A DNA stretch of 12,128 nucleotides from Blastomyces gilchristii SLH14081. Its lineage: Eukaryota > Ascomycota > Eurotiomycetes > Onygenales > Ajellomycetaceae. Position numbers and translations under genes: made by a program. Numbering within the stretch: the first letter of the stretch is position 1; the number at the start of each line of letters is the position of its first letter. A model generated the notes under the pieces. It did not search any database and was not told where the DNA came from. It saw only the letters and a list, made by a program, of their open reading frames with translations. The DNA is taken from assembly GCF_000003855.2 (NCBI RefSeq), contig NW_003101637.1, forward strand, positions 107,141 through 119,268. Direction: 5' to 3'. Positions 7,917 to 12,128 of the stretch are shown piece by piece.

Positions 7917-8340
7917 TTTGACTGAGTCTAAAAAACATCAATATACAGAGATCTAGTAAGAAGCTGAATCTCTTATAGACAGAGTCTTGTAAGATTATGA
8001 AGAAAGTTAGTTTACAGTTTTATAGATTGAAACTATCATCTGAGCTGCAGATATACAATGTTTTGTATATCTTTTTACTTTATAAATATAAGAAATTCTT
8101 AGAAGAGAACTTTGTGACTTATCACTCTATTTATAAAGTACTAGAGAGTAAAAGAGAATATCAGATTAAAGAGATTATCAACTCAGAGAAGTAAGATTAT
8201 AAGCTCTGATTCAAGATTCAGTAATAAGAGTATTCTGACAAGATGAATGAGTTCACTTGAGAATTATTCAGATAGATAAGATATCTATAAAAGCTGAAAC
8301 ATGACTTTCATACTATAAATTCTGATAAGTTACAATAATG
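7917..8340 (+). pseudogene. Integrase C-terminus and chromodomain of gypsy element 2 (after SINE)
   Basis: Reading continues in the pre-SINE frame: V-[stop]-LSLKNIN..SSKKL, then the open piece 7997-8194 with QFYRLKLSSELQIYNVLYIFLL, the usual post-integrase motif, and then a chromodomain. The chromodomain shows EYQIKEIINSEK (about 8156-8191), KL-x-FKIQ with stops where Trp/Arg/Gln belong, EYSDKMNEF, and an end like FHTINSDKLQ near 8330, matching the C-terminal end common in fungal chromoviruses. Stops at 8192, 8204, 8219, 8222 and beyond break it. Function is lost. The motif set differs from that of element 1, so these are two families. Confidence 0.84.
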
Positions 8341-8677
8341 CAGTCTTCACTAAGAATCTAATTATAATAAAGATATTAACACTATTATTTATAAATTCCA
8401 GTCTATAAGATAATAAGTTTCTACTGAGATGAACAGTCTACAGTGTATATAAAGAAGAAAGAAAGAAAATCATATTCTTATTAAAACCTAAAAAACAAAG
8501 AAAATAAAAACAGAACTGTAAACACATTTTAGAGATTAATAAAGAAAAAACAAAGAAAATTCATACTTATATTCTTAATATCTGTGATATTTAATTTTTC
8601 TATGACTATTAATTTCTTTCTTCAAAGAAGTAAAGAGTATTATACCTGTGATATAGACAATTATTACATTTAATACA
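8341..8677. other. AT-rich region after element 2; no LTR found
   Basis: A purine run, AAAGAAGAAAGAAAGAAAA (8451-8469), sits where a polypurine tract could be, but no sequence resembling LTR copies A or B follows. AAAAAACAAAGAAAAT occurs twice (8490-8505 and 8545-8560), each near a TTCTTA-type string. I see no gene. The element 2 3' LTR has been deleted, replaced or mutated beyond recognition. Confidence 0.5.
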
Positions 8678-9065
8678 ATGACTGTCAGAAATGCACAGAC
8701 TTTAGAGAAACTGAATATCAGAGTATATATAGTTGCAGCAGAGTCTTGAGAGCTGATTATCTGTATATGTAATTATATATCTCTTATAAAGCTATGTCTG
8801 CTTCTTCAGTTGTGCTGAAGTATTCAGTCTGAAAATAATTAAGACACAGAGAAAGAGCTCATCTGCTCAGATCAACTTCTGTTATAAATTCATAGAATTT
8901 ATATTATCTTAATTATTTGAATTTTGCAGATATCTGAAGACTCATCTCTTATTAACAATGAAATTGTAGAAATACACTGCAGTGTGAGAACTATCAATAG
9001 AGAATCTAGACATATTTACATATATCTGATCAGAGATTATACAGATAGAAAGAGAGTAATTATAG
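8678..9065 (+). other. Unassigned stretch with weak coding character
   Basis: ATG at 8678 opens 23 codons (MTVRNAQTLEKLNIRVY...) before a TGA. Further fragments in other frames look protein-like around 8800-8885. A TTTTGCAG at 8922-8929 would make a fair 3' splice site, but no convincing 5' partner or branch site was found. It may be the 5' part of the degenerate coding trace that follows. Confidence 0.3.
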
Positions 9066-9953
9066 ATCTGCAGAGCTGCAGAGAGCACTGACAGCACTGA
9101 GACTTTGCAGAAACTGTTAGCTAGAATCTGTAAGAAATTACTTACAGAGAGACTTATAGTAAAGAGCAGAAGAGCACTGCTTAAAGTCAGAGACTGATCT
9201 GAGAGAGATACAGAATTGACTGCTGATCTGAAGATTCAGTACAGTGATAGAGCTGAGAGAGATGAAGATACTGTTGTAAACAGTGATATCTCTGCTTCAT
9301 CAGTTAGTAAAAAGTGAGTAGAGAAGTTATAGAGATATCTATGTGAAGCTCAGCAGTAGTCAGACATTGTTTCTCAAAATATTGCAATTGAAAAATTTTT
9401 ATTCTTGAGAAGTTCTTGAATTAATATATATATATTATCAGAAATACTCTCTCTCTATTATCTGAGTGAAAATGCTTCACAGATAAGTGAGAATACTCAC
9501 AGTTTATAAGAATAAGAGCTGTTACAAAAAAAGAGAAAAGAAGATAAGATTTCACAGACAGATATGAAATATTTATACTACTTTAGAGAGATTTATTTAC
9601 ACTATAAGTAATCTCATGAAACAGTCAGATCACTCTAGTAAATAAAGAATGATTATAAATTATAGATCTGAATCTTTCTATATAACTATAAAAAGTGATT
9701 ACAGACTGTGAATATCTTGATTCTACAATTCTACAGAGTTAATGAAAGAAGGGAAAATTTCTCACAAATCTACAGTGTTAAAGAATGATGATTCATGAGA
9801 ATAAGTGAAAGATTAACTCATAAATACTTCTCTTTAATGAGGATAATCTCACAGAAAGTGATTCATCTGCAGAATGAATCTGTGTAATAATTATATAAGA
9901 ATTTCATAAAAATAATTGAGAGTCAACTGAAACTCTTTTATATGAAAGATATG
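9066..9953 (+). pseudogene. Unrecognised degenerate protein-coding trace
   Basis: One frame (codons at multiples of three) stays protein-like for almost 900 bases, with stops that are mainly TGA, TAA and TAG explainable by C-to-T or G-to-A changes. The first part is charged and possibly coiled (TETLQKLLARICKKLLTERL, RALLKVRD, DRAERDEDTVVNSDISASS). The later part is rich in aromatic and basic residues (DMKYLYYFREIYLHYK, ILILQFYRVNERREN, MRISERLTHKYF). I recognise no family; it shows no RT, integrase, transposase or zinc-finger motif that I can name. It runs into the 3' tail of the minus-strand LINE at 9954, so the LINE probably inserted into it. It could belong to a further transposable element or a duplicated host gene. 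Confidence 0.42.
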
Positions 9954-10325
9954 ATTATTATTATTATCATTCTTCAATTATAGATGTATACAGTCAGAGA
10001 CTATGACATTTACCTGAGAACTTGTAGTTCTCAGGGTTTTTCCTATATCTCTAAAGTGAACTATTATACATTTACCAATTTCAGATATGTAAAATCAGAA
10101 AATTCCAGCTCAGAATATAAAAACTGTTTACAAATTGCAGTATTTTAACACCTTCTGATGCTTTGAAATCATTTGACAATGACATGACAAAAGAAAAGAG
10201 AACACAGTCTTAAAGATAGACATATTAAATAGATAGATAGAAAAGAATAGAAAGGAAAAAGTAAAGTAAAGAGAGACTGTAACAAAACAAATTATTAAAA
10301 GATAGTGTATAGCTGTTTTAACAGA
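9954..10325 (-). other. LINE 3' UTR with trinucleotide tail
   Basis: This lies between the ORF2 stop and the tail at 9954-9971. It is AT-rich, keeps some GG/CC steps, and contains a perfect hairpin 42 bases from the tail. Just before the tail the minus strand reads TATAATTGAAGAATG. The SINE at 7530-7907 reads TATAATGAAAGAAT at the same place before its own (AAT)n tail. Confidence 0.7.
10013..10035 (-). repeat. Perfect hairpin in LINE 3' UTR
   Basis: CCTGAGAACT (10013-10022) and AGTTCTCAGG (10026-10035) form a 10-bp perfect stem around a three-base loop. It survives intact in an otherwise mutated element. A 3' UTR hairpin close to a short-repeat tail is known as an RT recognition structure in some stringent LINEs. 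It could also be a chance palindrome, but ten perfect pairs including five G-C pairs is notable in this DNA. Confidence 0.65.
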
Positions 10326-12128
10326 CTATATCTGATCAATTTCCTTCTCTTTATATTTAGATATTTCTGAATTTAGTCATTTTCTTGTAGCTGCTTGAGT
10401 TTCTGATAGAAAGTCTATTAAGTATTTAATTTCTATCTCAGTTAAGAATAAGAATCTCATAGTTAATTGATTTAAATCATACTTCTCTTTCAATCTGACT
10501 CTGAGACTATTGTATAATGCACAGTGTATTATAATATACTTAGAATTCTCATTTGTATTGCAGAATGAGCATTCTATTGAATTAAATCTATCATCAAATC
10601 TTTGTATATAAGATTTAAAATAGTCATATCCTAGTTTCAGCTGTATTATAGATGAGAATATTTTCTTTTTACATCTAATTAAATAAGATTTTCACTTAGG
10701 TTTTGTTTCCAATATTGAATAATATATACTCTTCTTTTATTTCTACCAGCTTTGATTTCACTTTTCTAAACAAGATTCTTTTATCTTTCTCTTAATAAAA
10801 GATCAGAATACAATTTTTTGAATAGATCTGTTTAATTCTGAACTCTTTTTTACAGCTGAATCAGTCAATTCATTGTCATGAATATTTATATAAGCAGGAA
10901 CTCAGTGCAGATAAATTATCAGTTTTAATATTCTTCTCTTTTAAATTTTCAAAACAGTGTTTAAAATCAGTTCAAGATTCATTTAATCATTATAAATCTG
11001 ATCATTTCTAAGTCTTTTTAAAGCAGCTTGACTATTAGAGAATATTTATATCTCTTTTAAACTATTTTCTCTTTTATAAGATGTTATTTCAATGAGTTTG
11101 AAAGCTTTCATTATTACAAATAGTTCAGTATTGAAGACTTTAGATTCACAGTCTAAATTTCAGAAATCTGAGATAAAATTGATAGTATCTTCAGTATAAG
11201 CAATGTCTGTACTTAATCTATTCAAATTCTCATTTTTTGAGTCATCTGAATAGATCAGAACAGAGTCTTTTATATTAATTATAGAAATTCTCTTCAAATG
11301 CTGTTCATATTCTCTCTCTTTAAATAGTTCACTTATTTATAAGTCTATAAGAGATTCAAGCTTTTCTCTTCAGAGAGATATCTTCTCATGATCAACTTTT
11401 TCAACATTTAAAGTAGAAAATTAATTTTGAATCAGTAAGTATAGTCTCTATAGTTGAGAGAGTATTTTCTTCAAAGAATTATTTTCATTTCAAGTAAGAA
11501 ATCTAATTCAATTCAGATCATTTTCAGAGTTAATTAATAGAAATGAAGAAGAGACTCTTTCTTTGATTATATGATTTGAGCTCATCTTTATAACTCTCAG
11601 AGTATAGTTCATACAGATCTTTTTAAATCTAATAGTAAAAGAGAGAATTGAAGCTTCAATTTTCATTGCTTTAATAGAAGATATTTTAAATACTCTCTGA
11701 ATTCTTCTCAAAGCTCTGTTTTACAGACTTTGAAAGAGTTCAGTGAAATTTTTCTGATTATTTCATTAAACTTGAACTTTATAATCAGCTACTAAGATAA
11801 TACAGGCTATATATAACTGTCTCATGATCTGAAAGAATAGATCTCTCTCTGTATTTGATAGTCTGACTATGCTATTTAATAGTCTTTCTGTCTTAATAGT
11901 TCTTTGTTAAATATGATATTTAAAATTCAACTTGAAGTTTAATCTTACTTCTAATCATTTGATATTTAAACTGAGTTTAATCTCTCTATTTAAAAGAGTT
12001 AGACATAGTTCTTTCTCATTAAATTTAGAAAAGAAATAAATTAACTCAGTTTTATTCATATTAAATTGAATTTAATTGATATCTACTCTAACAAGACTTT
12101 CTTTACTGCTTTTCAATTACTTTCAAAT
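10326..12128 (-). pseudogene. LINE ORF2 remnant: RT end, RNase H, zinc knuckle
   Basis: ORF2 encodes the enzyme that copies LINE RNA into a nicked target site. From the right edge I read MNKTELIYFFSKF, LNFKLNFKYHI, RQLYIACIILVADYKVQV, then the open piece 11711-11508 (ALRRIQRVFKISSIKAMKIEA region), all typical of the RT C-terminus. RNase H follows: Asp in YSDDS (11246-11244), Glu in NTELF (11126-11124), Asn instead of Asp in IFSNSQ (11036-11034), Asp in ELTDSA (10862-10860). Next come QLKLGYDYFKSY and a zinc knuckle at 10571-10521. In the knuckle the Cys, Cys and last Cys are kept, but Tyr replaces the expected His. The coding trace ends ...KEKEIDQI-stop. Several internal stops make it non-functional. 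Confidence 0.86.

Larger units (their letters stand above)
2854..8340 (+). mobile_element. Ty3/gypsy chromovirus 2, nearly full length, heavily mutated
   Basis: Domain order on one strand is LTR, leader, gag with zinc knuckle, protease region, reverse transcriptase, RNase H, integrase, chromodomain, the order of chromoviral Ty3/gypsy elements. Gag and pol share one frame up to about 5184 and then continue in a second frame to the end, so a single indel separates the halves. A 378-bp SINE plus its 9-bp duplication interrupts the integrase C-terminus without changing frame. I saw no CpG in the element's own sequence between 3061 and 7529. In-frame stops are frequent. The 3' LTR is missing or unrecognisable. 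Confidence 0.87.
9954..12128 (-). mobile_element. Tad-like LINE, 3' part, extends beyond right edge
   Basis: On the minus strand the order is RT thumb/palm end (from 12128), RNase H, C-terminal zinc knuckle, stop at 10326, 3' UTR of about 370 bp, and a trinucleotide tail (AATGATAATAATAATAAT, 9971-9954). The combination of C-terminal RNase H and a C-X2-C-X7-H-X4-C knuckle after RT is typical of fungal LINEs of the Tad group. I saw no CpG in it. The 5' half is outside the window, so a target-site duplication cannot be tested. Confidence 0.84.

Noticed and set aside
8451..8469. Polypurine tract and 3' LTR of gypsy element 2
   Set aside because: The purine run is in a plausible place, but nothing resembling LTR copies A or B follows and no TG start is present. 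Purine runs are common in this composition.
8678..9065. Intron-containing host gene starting at ATG 8678
   Set aside because: Only one possible acceptor (TTTTGCAG) was seen, with no matching donor. The frames are broken and the region is mutated like the repeats.

Overview
The window looks like a transposon graveyard in an AT-rich compartment of a filamentous fungus, most likely a Pezizomycotina ascomycete. I infer this from the element types (chromodomain Ty3/gypsy elements, a Tad-like LINE with RNase H, a tRNA-derived SINE) and from the mutation style. The old elements carry dense C-to-T and G-to-A changes on both strands, many in-frame stops (often where Trp is expected), almost no CpG and few CC/GG steps. 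This is the signature of repeat-induced point mutation (RIP) or a similar cytosine-deamination process. I see no intact host gene, and no ORF here is likely to make a functional protein.

Layout. (1) 1-1348: 3' end of a + strand gypsy chromovirus: integrase core, post-integrase region, chromodomain, polypurine tract and a probable 3' LTR. (2) 1349-2289: AT-rich DNA holding an inverted repeat with two 181-bp arms. One arm is heavily mutated and the other almost clean. (3) 2290-3060: two related LTR-like copies on + flanking an inverted fragment of gag. (4) 3061-8340: body of a second, different gypsy chromovirus on +, in the order gag, protease region, RT, RNase H, integrase, chromodomain. It is one reading frame apart from a single shift near 5184. 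(5) 7530-7907: a tRNA-derived SINE on the minus strand, inserted into element 2 with a 9-bp target-site duplication; it is far less mutated than its host. (6) 8341-9953: AT-rich DNA and a degenerate coding trace that I cannot name. (7) 9954-12128: 3' part of a LINE on the minus strand (RT end, RNase H, zinc knuckle, 3' UTR with a perfect hairpin, trinucleotide tail), running off the right edge.

How the parts relate. The two gypsy elements belong to different families, since their post-integrase regions and LTRs differ. The SINE and the LINE end in similar trinucleotide tails preceded by similar short sequence and hairpins, so this LINE family is a candidate driver of the SINE. Relative ages can be read from mutation load: gypsy elements and LINE are old, the SINE and one inverted-repeat arm are younger or escaped mutation. 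All coordinates and counts were worked out by eye.
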